Positions 15,069 to 22,796 of a DNA stretch of 27,708 nucleotides are shown piece after piece. The first letter of the stretch is position 1. The number at the start of each line of letters is the position of its first letter. The stretch comes from BOG-908 sp964247675 (GTDB taxonomy: Bacteria > Pseudomonadota > Alphaproteobacteria > Acetobacterales > Acetobacteraceae): NCBI GenBank assembly GCA_964247675.1, contig CAXTVW010000033.1:1-27708 (forward strand), written 5' to 3'. A program made the position numbers and the translations under genes. A model generated the notes under the pieces. It was not told the origin of the DNA and ran no database searches. It was given only the letters and a program-made list of their open reading frames with translations.

Positions 15069-15815
15069 TTATACACGTAACCGGGAACGATCATTCGTCC
15101 AGCAGGTTTCCAGCAACCAGGCCACATCGTAAAGGGTGTCCATCACCGCCTCGCAAAGCCGAACCGTGTCAGGCGCAGGCGCCACCACGTCCGGCACCAT
15201 CACCGCCATCATGCCGGCCGCATGCGCGGCGGCCACGCCACAGGCCGAATCCTCAAGCGCCAGGCAATCACAAGCGGGGATGCCGAGACGGTCTGCGGCC
15301 AGGGTAAAGCTGTCAGGCGCCGGCTTGCCGCGTGCGACGTCGTCGCGGGTAACGACGGGATGAAACCGCCCGGCCAGCCCGGCCGCCTGCAGGTGACTGG
15401 CGGCAGTGGCGGCGCTGGCCGATGTCGATATCGCCGCGGGGACCTGCTGAGCCTGAAGCCAGGCGAGAAGGTCAGACGCGCCTGGCTTCAGCGTGATGCC
15501 GCCTGCCAGATAGCGGGCCCGGGTCTTGTAGTAGCTGTCGAAAAACGCCTCCGTCGGGCAGTCTGCGCCGAGTATCGCGGGCAGGAGCTTGCGGCGTGTG
15601 GTCGTGGGCAGCCCTACAAGCGCATCGTAAGCGCCGTGCGGCAACACGCGGCCGAACGCGGCAACCGTGTCCAGAAAGGCGGCACGATACGCACGCTCGG
15701 TGTCCAACAACGTGCCGTCCAGGTCGAATATCACGGCGCGCACAGGGCGCGGCAACCGAGCGGCGGCCCCACGGCGGCCTGGTCCGACGCTAAGGTCAGT
15801 TTCGTCGTGATCCAT
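15069..15815 (-). CDS. HAD-superfamily hydrolase, beta-phosphoglucomutase-like
   Basis: A cytoplasmic phosphatase or phosphomutase of 248 residues. All four HAD motifs are present: motif I VIFDLDGTLLDT (nucleophile Asp near residue 31), motif II ISTSAS, motif III lysine in RGKPAPDSF, and motif IV LALEDSACG. The cap is the small helical type inserted after motif I, as in beta-phosphoglucomutase and phosphoglycolate phosphatase. I chose the ATG at 15815 (MDHDETDLSV); an in-frame extension upstream is translated repeat element and is not believed. It precedes the glycan cluster on the same strand, separated by repeat copy 4. It may work on a sugar phosphate of that pathway, which is inference. 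Confidence 0.85.
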   Translation of the reverse strand: MDHDETDLSVGPGRRGAAARLPRPVRAVIFDLDGTLLDTERAYRAAFLDTVAAFGRVLPHGAYDALVGLPTTTRRKLLPAILGADCPTEAFFDSYYKTRARYLAGGITLKPGASDLLAWLQAQQVPAAISTSASAATAASHLQAAGLAGRFHPVVTRDDVARGKPAPDSFTLAADRLGIPACDCLALEDSACGVAAAHAAGMMAVMVPDVVAPAPDTVRLCEAVMDTLYDVAWLLETCWTNDRSRLRV

Positions 15816-15876
15816 CCTGTCTCGCGTTTCTCGGAAATTCTTAGGAATCGGTGGCGGGGACACGTCTGGAGGGAAG

Positions 15877-16037
15877 AACAGCCTTTTTTTAAGAGAAACA
15901 AAACTTTCGATTTCTCTCTGGCACGTGAGCCAGGCCAAGTCCTGCCGACGCGGCACATCTTCGGCATTAGGCCGCACGTCAATGCAGGCGGGGGGACAAA
16001 AGTTTTTTGCTTCTTTTTTCAAAAAAGAAGGCTGCTT
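15877..16037. repeat. Composite inverted-repeat element, copy 5 (left arm degenerate)
   Basis: The right arm is intact (AAAAGTTTTTTGCTTCTTTT, 1-base shorter T run) and ends GAAGGCTGCTT, a hybrid of the two terminal types. The left arm (AGCCTTTTTTTAAGAGAAAC, then AAACTTTCG) has drifted and lost a clean hairpin. The panB stop codon TAA (16038-16036) overlaps the outer end by two bases. The HAD gene starts about 60 bases to its left. Confidence 0.75.
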
Positions 16038-16854
16038 ACCTCGCTTTCCGAAACGTGTGCTCCACCGCCGGGAACGCCCGCGCACGCACGTCCGCGGCGT
16101 AGGCGGCGGCAGCGCGGGAGATGTCCTCGCCCAGTGTGGCGTAGCGCTTTACGAAGCGCGGGGTGAAATCGTTGAAAGTGCCGAGCACGTCGTCGATCAC
16201 CAGCACCTGCCCGTCGCACTCGGCCGAGGCGCCGATGCCGATAGTGGGGACGGCGACCTGCCTGGTTATCGCGGCGGCGACGGGTTCCAGCGTGCCCTCC
16301 AGCACCACCGCGAACGCGCCGGCGTCCGCCACGGCCTGGGCGTCCGCGGTCACCTTGGCCGCTTCGTCCTGCGTTCGGCCGGTGGCACGGAAGCCGCCTG
16401 CCACGTTCACCGATTGCGGCATCAGGCCCACATGGCCGCAAACCGGTATGCCGCGCGCGGTCAGAAAGGCGATGGTCTCTGCCATCTCCACCCCACCCTC
16501 CAGTTTCACGGCCGAGGCGCCGGTCTCTGCCAGCACGCGGGCGGCACTCGCAAAAGCCTGTTGCGGACTCTGCTGGTAGCTGCCGAACGGCAGGTCCACC
16601 ACGATGCAGGCGTGCTTCGCGCCGCGTACCACGGCCGCACCATGCGCAATCATGGTGTCCAGGCTGACGGGCAGTGTGCTTGGCAGGCCGTACAGCACCA
16701 TGCCGAGGGAGTCGCCCACCAGCAGCGCGTCGCAATGTTCGTCCAGGCGCTGCGCCATAGGCGTGGTGTAGGCGGTCAGCCACACTTGCGGCGTGCCCTT
16801 CATGCGGCGCAGGTCGGGCACCGTGATCGGCTTAGTGGCGCCGTGGATGCTCAT
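16036..16854 (-). CDS. panB: 3-methyl-2-oxobutanoate hydroxymethyltransferase
   Basis: PanB adds a hydroxymethyl group from 5,10-methylenetetrahydrofolate to 2-oxoisovalerate, giving ketopantoate, the first step of pantothenate and coenzyme A synthesis. The product is 272 residues, a normal length. Conserved segments are LTAYTTPMAQ, VGDSLGMVLYG (metal-binding Asp near residue 48), HGAAVVRGAK, AVKLEGG, CGHVGLMPQSV and PTIGIGASAECDGQVLV. The ATG at 16854 overlaps the purD stop (ATGA), so translation is coupled to purD. A very long upstream frame is only the shadow of purD. It ends within the terminal bases of repeat copy 5. Confidence 0.95.
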   Translation of the reverse strand: MSIHGATKPITVPDLRRMKGTPQVWLTAYTTPMAQRLDEHCDALLVGDSLGMVLYGLPSTLPVSLDTMIAHGAAVVRGAKHACIVVDLPFGSYQQSPQQAFASAARVLAETGASAVKLEGGVEMAETIAFLTARGIPVCGHVGLMPQSVNVAGGFRATGRTQDEAAKVTADAQAVADAGAFAVVLEGTLEPVAAAITRQVAVPTIGIGASAECDGQVLVIDDVLGTFNDFTPRFVKRYATLGEDISRAAAAYAADVRARAFPAVEHTFRKAR

Positions 16855-18128
16855 GCTGTCTCTCCCATCGCGCGCAGGCCGATATCGCGCCGCAACACCG
16901 CGCCGGGGAAGCCGATCGCGTCCACGCCGGCGTAGGCGGCGGCCCGGGCGGTGGCCACGTCCGGGCCGGTGCCGCAGATGCTGAGCACGCGGCCGCCGGC
17001 GGCGACGACGTGGCCTTCGCGTATGTCCGTCCCGGCGTGGAAGATGGCGACGTGCGGCAGGGCGGCGGCCTCGAGCAGCCCCGTGATGGGAGCGCCCGTG
17101 GTAACCGCCGCGGGATAGCCGGGCGCCGCGAGCACCACGGCCACGCAGGTGGTCTGTAGCCAGGCGGGCTCGATGCCGCCCAGATTGCCGTTCGCGGCGG
17201 CAAGCAGGGCGGCCAGCAGGTCTGTCTGCAAACGCGGCAGGATCACCTGGGCCTCCGGATCGCCCAGGCGGACGTTGTATTCGATCAGCCTGGCGCCGTC
17301 GGCCGTGAGCATCAGGCCGGCGAACAAGATGCCGCTGAACGGAGCACCACGCGCTGCCATCTGAGCCAGCGCCGGACGGATGAACGCCTCCATCGCAGCG
17401 TGCTGGGCGGCCTCGTCGAAGCGCGAGGGCGGCGAGACCGCGCCCATGCCGCCGGTGTTTGGCCCGGCGTCGCCGTCGCCCACCCGTTTGTGGTCCTGTG
17501 CCGCACCCAGCAAAACGGCGTTCGTGCCGTCGCACAAGGCGAACAGGCTCACCTCCTCGCCGGTCAGGCACTCCTCGATGACGATGGCGGCGCCCGCCTC
17601 GCCCAAAATGCGGGCGCCCAGCATAGCGCGGATCGCGGCTGTGGCTTCCTCGGGGGTGTGGGCGACGACCACACCCTTGCCGGCGGCAAGGCCGTCCGCC
17701 TTCACCACGATCGGCGCACCGCGACGCTCGACGAAGTCCAGCGCCGCGGCTTCGTTGTCGAAACGCTCCCAGCGCGCGGTGGGGATGCCGGCCGAGTCGC
17801 AGACCTCCTTGGCAAACGCCTTGCTGCCCTCCAGTGCTGCGGCCGCGGCATTAGGGCCGCAGCAGCGCAGGCCAACATGGGCGAGCGCGTCCGCCAGGCC
17901 AGCCACCAGCGGCGCCTCCGGGCCTGGCACCACCAGATCGATGTTTTCCGCCCGTGCGAATGCCACCAGCGCGGGGACGTCCAGCGCGCCTATCGCCACG
18001 TTTTCGGCGATGGCGGCGGTGCCCGGGTTGCCTGGGGCCACGAACAGCTTGGTCAGCAGGGGAGACTGGTTTATCGCCCAGGCCAGGGCGTGTTCCCTGC
18101 CGCCTCCGCCTACAATCAGCACGCGCAT
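16851..18128 (-). CDS. purD: Phosphoribosylamine-glycine ligase
   Basis: PurD joins phosphoribosylamine and glycine with ATP, the second step of purine synthesis. The product is 425 residues, a typical length. The N-terminal Rossmann-like segment is VLIVGGGGREHALAWA; VPGPEAPLVAGLADAL, VVKADGLAAGKGVVVA (ATP-grasp P-loop), DHKRVGDGDAGPNTGGMGA and EYNVRLGDPEAQVIL follow in order. The last reads YNVRLGDPE where most orthologues have FNVRFGDPE, a mild change. The ATG at 18128 lacks a strong Shine-Dalgarno. It runs divergently from xseA, an arrangement known in alphaproteobacteria, and overlaps panB downstream. The divergent start region is almost filled by repeat copy 6. Confidence 0.96.
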   Translation of the reverse strand: MRVLIVGGGGREHALAWAINQSPLLTKLFVAPGNPGTAAIAENVAIGALDVPALVAFARAENIDLVVPGPEAPLVAGLADALAHVGLRCCGPNAAAAALEGSKAFAKEVCDSAGIPTARWERFDNEAAALDFVERRGAPIVVKADGLAAGKGVVVAHTPEEATAAIRAMLGARILGEAGAAIVIEECLTGEEVSLFALCDGTNAVLLGAAQDHKRVGDGDAGPNTGGMGAVSPPSRFDEAAQHAAMEAFIRPALAQMAARGAPFSGILFAGLMLTADGARLIEYNVRLGDPEAQVILPRLQTDLLAALLAAANGNLGGIEPAWLQTTCVAVVLAAPGYPAAVTTGAPITGLLEAAALPHVAIFHAGTDIREGHVVAAGGRVLSICGTGPDVATARAAAYAGVDAIGFPGAVLRRDIGLRAMGETA

Positions 18129-18151
18129 TTTCGGTCACTTTCGAGGAAGGC

Positions 18152-18297
18152 AAGCAGTCCTTTTTTGAAAAAAAGGACCAAAAAACTTTTGCTTCCTCCG
18201 CATCTGCACCAGTCGGGTGCTGTCTGCCAAACGCGGACGCCGGCGCAGCGACAGGAGCAAAAGTTTTTTGCTTCTTTTTTTCAAAAAAGAAGGCCTT
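18152..18297. repeat. Composite inverted-repeat element, copy 6 (arms B/A), between divergent starts
   Basis: The left arm is the GGAC type (AAGCAGTCCTTTTTTGAAAA), the right arm the GAAG type ending GAAGGCCTT. The core is GC-rich with less obvious central pairing. It occupies 146 of the 180 bases between the purD start (18128, minus) and the xseA start (18309, plus), leaving 23 and 11 bases. No gene ends here, so a plain terminator role does not explain this copy. Confidence 0.85.
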
Positions 18298-18308
18298 TCT
18301 TCCTTCCC

Positions 18309-19940
18309 ATGGACGAAGCCCCCGCCAAGCAGAGCAACATCCCGGAATACAGCGTAGGCGAGCTCTCAGGCGCCATAAAACGCACGCTGGAGGGCGCCTT
18401 CGGCCGCATACGCGTGCGCGGCGAGATCACCGAGTATAAGCTCTACAGCAGCGGCCACGCCTATCTCAGCCTGAAGGACGAAGGCGGCAAGATACGCGCG
18501 GTGATCTGGAAGACCACGCTGCCGCGCGTGGGCCTGAAGCCCGAGAACGGCGTGGAGGTGATCGCCACCGGCAAGATCAGCGCCTACGGCGACCGCTCCG
18601 AATACCAGCTGATGATCGACCGGCTGGAGTATGCCGGGGCCGGCGCGCTGCTGGCGCGAATCGAGATGCTGCGCGCCCGCCTGGCGGCCGAGGGGCTGTT
18701 CGACGCCGCGGCAAAGCGCGCCTTGCCCGTGCTGCCGGGCGTGGTGGGCGTGGTGACGTCGGCCAGCGGCGCCGTGCTGCACGACATTATGACGACGATT
18801 GCGCGCCGCTTTCCGCGGCCGATCCTGCTGTGGCCGGTGCCGGTGCAGGGCGAGGGGGCAGGGGCCAGGATCGCCGCCGCGGTCGCCGGCATGGACCGGC
18901 TGCCGGCGCAAGGCATACCTCGGCCGGACGTGCTGATCGTGGCGCGCGGCGGCGGCAGCCTGGAGGACCTGATGGCCTTCAACGACGAGGCGGTGCTGCG
19001 CGCTGTGGTGGCCTGCCGCATCCCGCTGATCAGCGCGGTGGGGCATGAGACGGACACCACGCTGATCGACCATGTGAGCGATCGCCGCGCGCCCACTCCC
19101 ACGGCCGCGGCCGAGCTGGCGGTGCCGTCCCGCACCGAATTGCTGGCCGATCTGGCGCAGAAGACAGCGCGGTTGGCCGGCGCGCTGGACCGGACGGCGC
19201 AGAACGCCGGCGCGCGGCTTGCCGCAGCCGGTGCGCGGCTGCCGGACCTGCCCGGCATCCTATACGCGGCGCGGCAGCGGCTGGATGACCGCGCCCAGCG
19301 GCTGGACCTGGCGCCGCCCAATCTGCTGGCGGCGCGCGGGTCCGCGCTGCACCGGGCGGAGCGGCACATCCCGGACCCGCACGCGCTGATCGCGGCGCGG
19401 CGGGCCGGACTGGATTTTAGTGGGTTGCGGCTGCTGGGGGCGTTGCGCACCGGGCTTGCGCGCCACCGGGACGTGGCGGTGCGCGTAGCGCCGTTGCTGG
19501 ATGCGGCCATACCAGTCCTGCTGTCTGCTCGCGCTGCGGCGCTGGCCCGCGCCGAACGCCAGATACCGGACCCGCATATGCTGATTGCGGCGCGTCGGGC
19601 GGGGCTGGACCGTGCGGGGCTTCGCCTGGGAGGTGGAGTGCGCGCGGAGCTCTCCCGGTGTCGCCATGATGCGGGCCGAATGCTGCCGCTTCTGACGATC
19701 GCCGGCATCGCCGGCCGGTTGCGGGCGCAGCGCGGGCAGCTGGATGTGCTAGCGGCAAGGCTGGAGGGAGCGTCTTACGAGCGGGTGCTGGCGCGCGGCT
19801 TCGTGCTGGTGCGGGACGCGCGGGGGCACGCGGTGACGCGTGCGTCCGAGGTGAGGTCGGCGGCAAAGCTGAAATTGCGGTTCGCCGATGCGGAGGTGGG
19901 CGTGGTGAGCGAGGGACGGCAGGCGGCGCTGCCGTTCTGA
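18309..19940 (+). CDS. xseA: Exodeoxyribonuclease VII large subunit
   Basis: XseA, with the small subunit XseB, degrades single-stranded DNA in both directions in repair. The product is 543 residues. The N-terminal OB fold (EYSVGELSGAIKRTLEGAFG, IRVRGEITEYK, HAYLSLKDEGGKIRAVIWK) binds single-stranded DNA. The catalytic domain has VVTSASGAVLHDI, LIVARGGGSLEDL and GHETDTTLIDHVSDRRAPTP with AAAELAVP. From about residue 275 a coiled-coil arm contains a tandem repeat of about 65 residues (PDPHALIAARRAGLD and PDPHMLIAARRAGLD), then the C-terminal YERVLARGFVLVRDARG. The ATG at 18309 lies 11 bases after repeat copy 6, whose AAGAAGG is the only nearby purine tract. An in-frame extension through the repeat is rejected. 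Confidence 0.93.
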   Translation: MDEAPAKQSNIPEYSVGELSGAIKRTLEGAFGRIRVRGEITEYKLYSSGHAYLSLKDEGGKIRAVIWKTTLPRVGLKPENGVEVIATGKISAYGDRSEYQLMIDRLEYAGAGALLARIEMLRARLAAEGLFDAAAKRALPVLPGVVGVVTSASGAVLHDIMTTIARRFPRPILLWPVPVQGEGAGARIAAAVAGMDRLPAQGIPRPDVLIVARGGGSLEDLMAFNDEAVLRAVVACRIPLISAVGHETDTTLIDHVSDRRAPTPTAAAELAVPSRTELLADLAQKTARLAGALDRTAQNAGARLAAAGARLPDLPGILYAARQRLDDRAQRLDLAPPNLLAARGSALHRAERHIPDPHALIAARRAGLDFSGLRLLGALRTGLARHRDVAVRVAPLLDAAIPVLLSARAAALARAERQIPDPHMLIAARRAGLDRAGLRLGGGVRAELSRCRHDAGRMLPLLTIAGIAGRLRAQRGQLDVLAARLEGASYERVLARGFVLVRDARGHAVTRASEVRSAAKLKLRFADAEVGVVSEGRQAALPF

Positions 19941-19945
19941 CGCGA

Positions 19946-19962
19946 AGCAAGGAAGGCCTTTC
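19946..19962. repeat. Remnant of a composite element arm (copy 7)
   Basis: AGCAAGGAAGGCCTTTCC, six bases after the xseA stop, matches only the outer edge of the arms (GCAAGG, AAGGCCTT). The T/A hairpin and core are missing. It is either a deletion remnant or a copy of the target-side sequence normally seen next to the elements. Confidence 0.4.
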
Positions 19963-20001
19963 CTCACCCAACGTCCACTCGCGCAAGTTGGCGGCTGCGT
20001 G

Positions 20002-20043
20002 ATGGCTATGTGCCGGCCGGCCATTCGCCGGCATGCTTGCCAT
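20002..20043 (+). promoter_or_regulatory. Imperfect hairpin in SDR leader
   Basis: TGCCGGC (20011-20017) pairs with GCCGGCA (20027-20033), and outer ATGGC can pair with GCCAT across four- to five-base bulges. It ends about 20 bases before the SDR start at 20065. It may end xseA transcription or fold in the SDR leader; no T tract follows. Confidence 0.25.
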
Positions 20044-20064
20044 CAGGAAAAGGATTCGTGGAAC

Positions 20065-20856
20065 ATGAGCCAGAGCAACGGCCGCAAATCGATCTTCATC
20101 ACCGGCGCCGCCAGCGGAATGGGGCTGGCGACGGCGCGCCTGTTCGCGTCCCGCGGCTGGTTTGTTGGCGCCTACGATCTGAACGCGCCGGGGCTGGACA
20201 GGCTGCAAGCCGAGATCGGCGCCGGCAACGGGGTTTTCGCCACGCTGGACGTGACCGACCCGGCCGCCTTCGCGGCGGTCATGGACGGTTTTGGCGCAGC
20301 CACCGGTGGCACGCTGGACCTGATGTTCAGCAACGCGGGCATCGCGGCCGGCGGGCTGTTCGACGAGATGGCGTGGGCGGATATCATCAAGGTGGTCAAC
20401 GTCAACTTCCTGGGCGTGATGATCGGCACCAGGGCCGCCGTGGCGCTGCTGCGCACCACGCCAGGCGCGCTATGCTTGATCAACGCGTCTTCCTCGGCGA
20501 TCTTCGGCACCGCGGGAATCGCGGTGTATTCGGCCACTAAGCACGCCGTGCGCGGCCTGACGGAGGCGCTCTCCATCGAGTTCAAGCGGTTCGGCGTGCG
20601 TGCGGCCGACCTGCTGCCTGGGCTGATCGACACGCCCATCCTATCCGACCAGTTGCGCGCCATGGCGCCACCGGCGGGCATGTGGCGCTTGGTGCAGCCG
20701 TCCGAAGTGGCGGAGACCGTGTGGGCCGCGTATCATGCGGACCGGCTGCACTGGTACGTGCCGGCGGAGCTGAAGGATTTCGACCTGCAGGCGGTGCAGG
20801 AGCCGGAGCTTGTGCGCGAGGAGCGGGCGGCTTTGCTGGCAGCGTTCCGGGAGTGA
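20065..20856 (+). CDS. Short-chain dehydrogenase/reductase (SDR)
   Basis: A classical SDR of 263 residues that would interconvert an alcohol and a carbonyl with NAD(P). TGAASGMG (about 12-19) is the cofactor-binding motif, FSNAG replaces the usual NNAG, the catalytic serine is in INASSS and the Tyr/Lys pair in YSATKHA. An acidic residue after strand 2 (AYDLNAPG) favours NAD over NADP. The ATG at 20065 follows AAAAGGA at 11 bases. It lies between xseA and an aldehyde dehydrogenase on the same strand, so it may be part of an aromatic or alcohol oxidation set; the substrate is unknown. Confidence 0.85.
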   Translation: MSQSNGRKSIFITGAASGMGLATARLFASRGWFVGAYDLNAPGLDRLQAEIGAGNGVFATLDVTDPAAFAAVMDGFGAATGGTLDLMFSNAGIAAGGLFDEMAWADIIKVVNVNFLGVMIGTRAAVALLRTTPGALCLINASSSAIFGTAGIAVYSATKHAVRGLTEALSIEFKRFGVRAADLLPGLIDTPILSDQLRAMAPPAGMWRLVQPSEVAETVWAAYHADRLHWYVPAELKDFDLQAVQEPELVREERAALLAAFRE

Positions 20857-20979
20857 GAGAAGCACAAATCTTTTGATTCCCCGCCGCTGCGATGCGAGTG
20901 CCCACCAGCGGAACCCGGCCGGTGCAAATGCGACAGGACCAAAAGTTTTTTGCTTCTTTTTTTCAAAAAAGAAGGCCTT
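20857..20979. repeat. Composite inverted-repeat element, copy 8 (left arm truncated)
   Basis: The right arm is intact (AAAAGTTTTTTGCTTCTTTT and GAAGGCCTT). The left arm is reduced to GAGAAGCACAAATCTTTTGA, lacking the T-run hairpin. It starts immediately after the SDR stop codon and ends 30 bases before the aldehyde dehydrogenase start. The core carries GGAACCCGGCCGGTG. Confidence 0.75.
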
Positions 20980-21008
20980 CACTTAAGTAAGCCAATCGGA
21001 AGGTGAAA

Positions 21009-22460
21009 ATGTCCATCGTGGGAATCGCGCCGGAAACTGTCGCCCCTGACCAGGGCGCCATCAGCAAACTTACAGACGCCTTCGCAGCGCAACGGCGTGC
21101 TTTCGCGGCGGACCGCAATCCTCCGATCGAGGAGCGCCGGTGCCGGCTGGAGGCGCTGATGGGCATGATGGCCGCCAACCGCGCGCGCATAAGCGCGGCG
21201 CTTGCGGAAGATTTCGGTGCGCATCCTGTGCCGGCCTCTGACATTATCGAGGTGCTCGGTGTGCTGGGCCGTGCGCAATACGTGCTGGCGCATCTGGAAG
21301 AATGGATGCGTCCGCAACCGCGTGACACGGATGCTGGCCTGCTCGGCACGTCGCGCGCTTATGTGAAGAACCAGCCGAAGGGCGTGGTCGGCAACATGGT
21401 GCCGTGGAACTTTCCGTTCGACCTGTCAGTCGGACCAATGGTGGAGATGCTGGCGGCCGGCAACAGGGTGATCGTGAAACCGTCCGAGTTCACGCCGGCC
21501 TGCGCCGCATTGCTGGCAGAGATGGTGCAGGCGGCGTTCGACCCCGACCTGGTCACTGTGGCGCAGGGCGGGCTGGATCTGGCGCGCGCATTTTCGGCAT
21601 TGCCGTGGGACCACCTGCTTTATACCGGCAGCCCGAATGTGGGGCGTCAGGTGATGGCGGCTGCGGCACAAAACCTCACGCCCGTCACGCTTGAACTCGG
21701 CGGCAAATGTCCGGCCGTACTCACGCCCGGTTCCGTGACGCGCCGGAACGTGGAGTCGGTAATCGGCACGAAGATGATCAAGGGCGGCCAGATGTGCGTG
21801 TCCGTCGATTACGCCTTGGTGCCACGGCCTGAACTGCACAGCTTTGTGGCGCACGCACGCGCTTTCATGGCCGAAGCGGTGCCGGATTACGCGCGTGGCG
21901 ACGAGTGTACAGGCATCATTTCGGATCGCCACCTCGATCGTCTGGCTGGGCTGCTGGAAGAGGCGCGTGCGCGCCAAAGCACGATCGTTACGCTTGAGAC
22001 CGATGACAGCATCGATCGCGCGGGCCGGCGCATGCCGATATCGCTGGTTGTCGATCCAGCGACTGATTTGCGCATCATGCAGGAGGAGATATTCGGCCCG
22101 ATCCTGCCTGTGGTGCCCTATGACGATCTGGACGCGGCCATCGACTCCATCAATGCCGGCGAACGCCCACTCGGTATCTACGTATTTGGCGACGACCAGG
22201 CCACGCTCGATCGCGTGCTGGATCAGACGAGTTCCGGCGGCGCTGCGGTGAACACCTGCGCGATGCAGAGCGCGCTGCCGTCGATGGGGTTCGGCGGCTC
22301 CGGCACAAGCGGCATGGGCCGTCACCATGGTATCGAAGGCTTCCGCGAGTTCTCCAATCCGCGCGGTGTTTTCGTCCGCGGGACCGGGGACATGATCGAA
22401 ACCTTTTACCCGCCGTATGCAAAGGGTGCCTCGCTGGTCGAGCATGTGTTAAACGGATAG
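21009..22460 (+). CDS. Aldehyde dehydrogenase, coniferyl-aldehyde dehydrogenase type
   Basis: A 483-residue NAD(P)-dependent aldehyde dehydrogenase. Catalytic residues are visible: Asn in VPWNFPFD (about 134), Lys in IVKPSEFTP (about 157), Glu in LELGGK (about 229) and the nucleophile Cys in GGQMCVSVDY (about 263). EEIFGPILPV and the ending with SMGFGGSGTSGMGRHHGIEGF match the coniferyl-aldehyde dehydrogenase subgroup, shorter than most ALDHs and lacking the NAD-domain extension. The ATG at 21009 has GGAAGG six to nine bases upstream; a GTG two codons earlier is less likely. Flanked by two SDR genes, it may oxidise an aldehyde they produce. The true substrate (aromatic, aliphatic or terpenoid) is not known. 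Confidence 0.88.
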   Translation: MSIVGIAPETVAPDQGAISKLTDAFAAQRRAFAADRNPPIEERRCRLEALMGMMAANRARISAALAEDFGAHPVPASDIIEVLGVLGRAQYVLAHLEEWMRPQPRDTDAGLLGTSRAYVKNQPKGVVGNMVPWNFPFDLSVGPMVEMLAAGNRVIVKPSEFTPACAALLAEMVQAAFDPDLVTVAQGGLDLARAFSALPWDHLLYTGSPNVGRQVMAAAAQNLTPVTLELGGKCPAVLTPGSVTRRNVESVIGTKMIKGGQMCVSVDYALVPRPELHSFVAHARAFMAEAVPDYARGDECTGIISDRHLDRLAGLLEEARARQSTIVTLETDDSIDRAGRRMPISLVVDPATDLRIMQEEIFGPILPVVPYDDLDAAIDSINAGERPLGIYVFGDDQATLDRVLDQTSSGGAAVNTCAMQSALPSMGFGGSGTSGMGRHHGIEGFREFSNPRGVFVRGTGDMIETFYPPYAKGASLVEHVLNG

Positions 22461-22615
22461 GCGAGAAGCAGGAAATGGAAGCGTTGTCCGCCCCTTAGGC
22501 CCTGAGGGAACCCGCTTTGGCCCGGTGCGGCATGCGTGATCTTGATCTATTTGATTACGCACCCCAGTAAAGCGTGAGCCGATCCCCGAGGGCCTTGACG
22601 TGGACTAATTGCAGA
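22461..22615. other. Intergenic region after aldehyde dehydrogenase
   Basis: No gene is visible. CCCTTAGG and CCTGAGGG around 22494-22511 can pair with almost no loop, and TGCGTGAT is partly complementary to GATTACGCA near 22532-22560. Neither is followed by a T tract, so no terminator is claimed. Confidence 0.3.
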
Positions 22616-22749
22616 AAGCAAGCGTTTTTCTTTGAACGGTCAAAACTTTTCTGCTTCGTCTCTTCATCAGCCGGTTCTGTTCGGACAAAACCAGGCTGCC
22701 GAACGTCGGGTAACAAAAGGTTTTTGTTCTTTTTCTAAAATAAGGCCTT
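22616..22749. repeat. Composite inverted-repeat element, copy 9 (both arms degenerate)
   Basis: The left arm AAGCGTTTTTCTTTGAACGG, then CAAAACTTTT, and the right arm ACAAAAGGTTTTTGTTCTTT ending TAAGGCCTT are recognisable but diverged. GTTTTTCTTTGAAC still closes weakly. This is the most decayed two-armed copy. An in-frame upstream extension of the following SDR gene runs through it. Confidence 0.6.
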
Positions 22750-22796
22750 GCTTGCTTACCCAAACGCCCGTTTCCACGCCGCCCAAGGACACCGAA

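Noticed and set aside
17400..18308. N-terminal extension of xseA by about 300 codons
   Set aside because: It is the shadow of purD plus translated repeat element; the OB fold of XseA begins right after the ATG at 18309.
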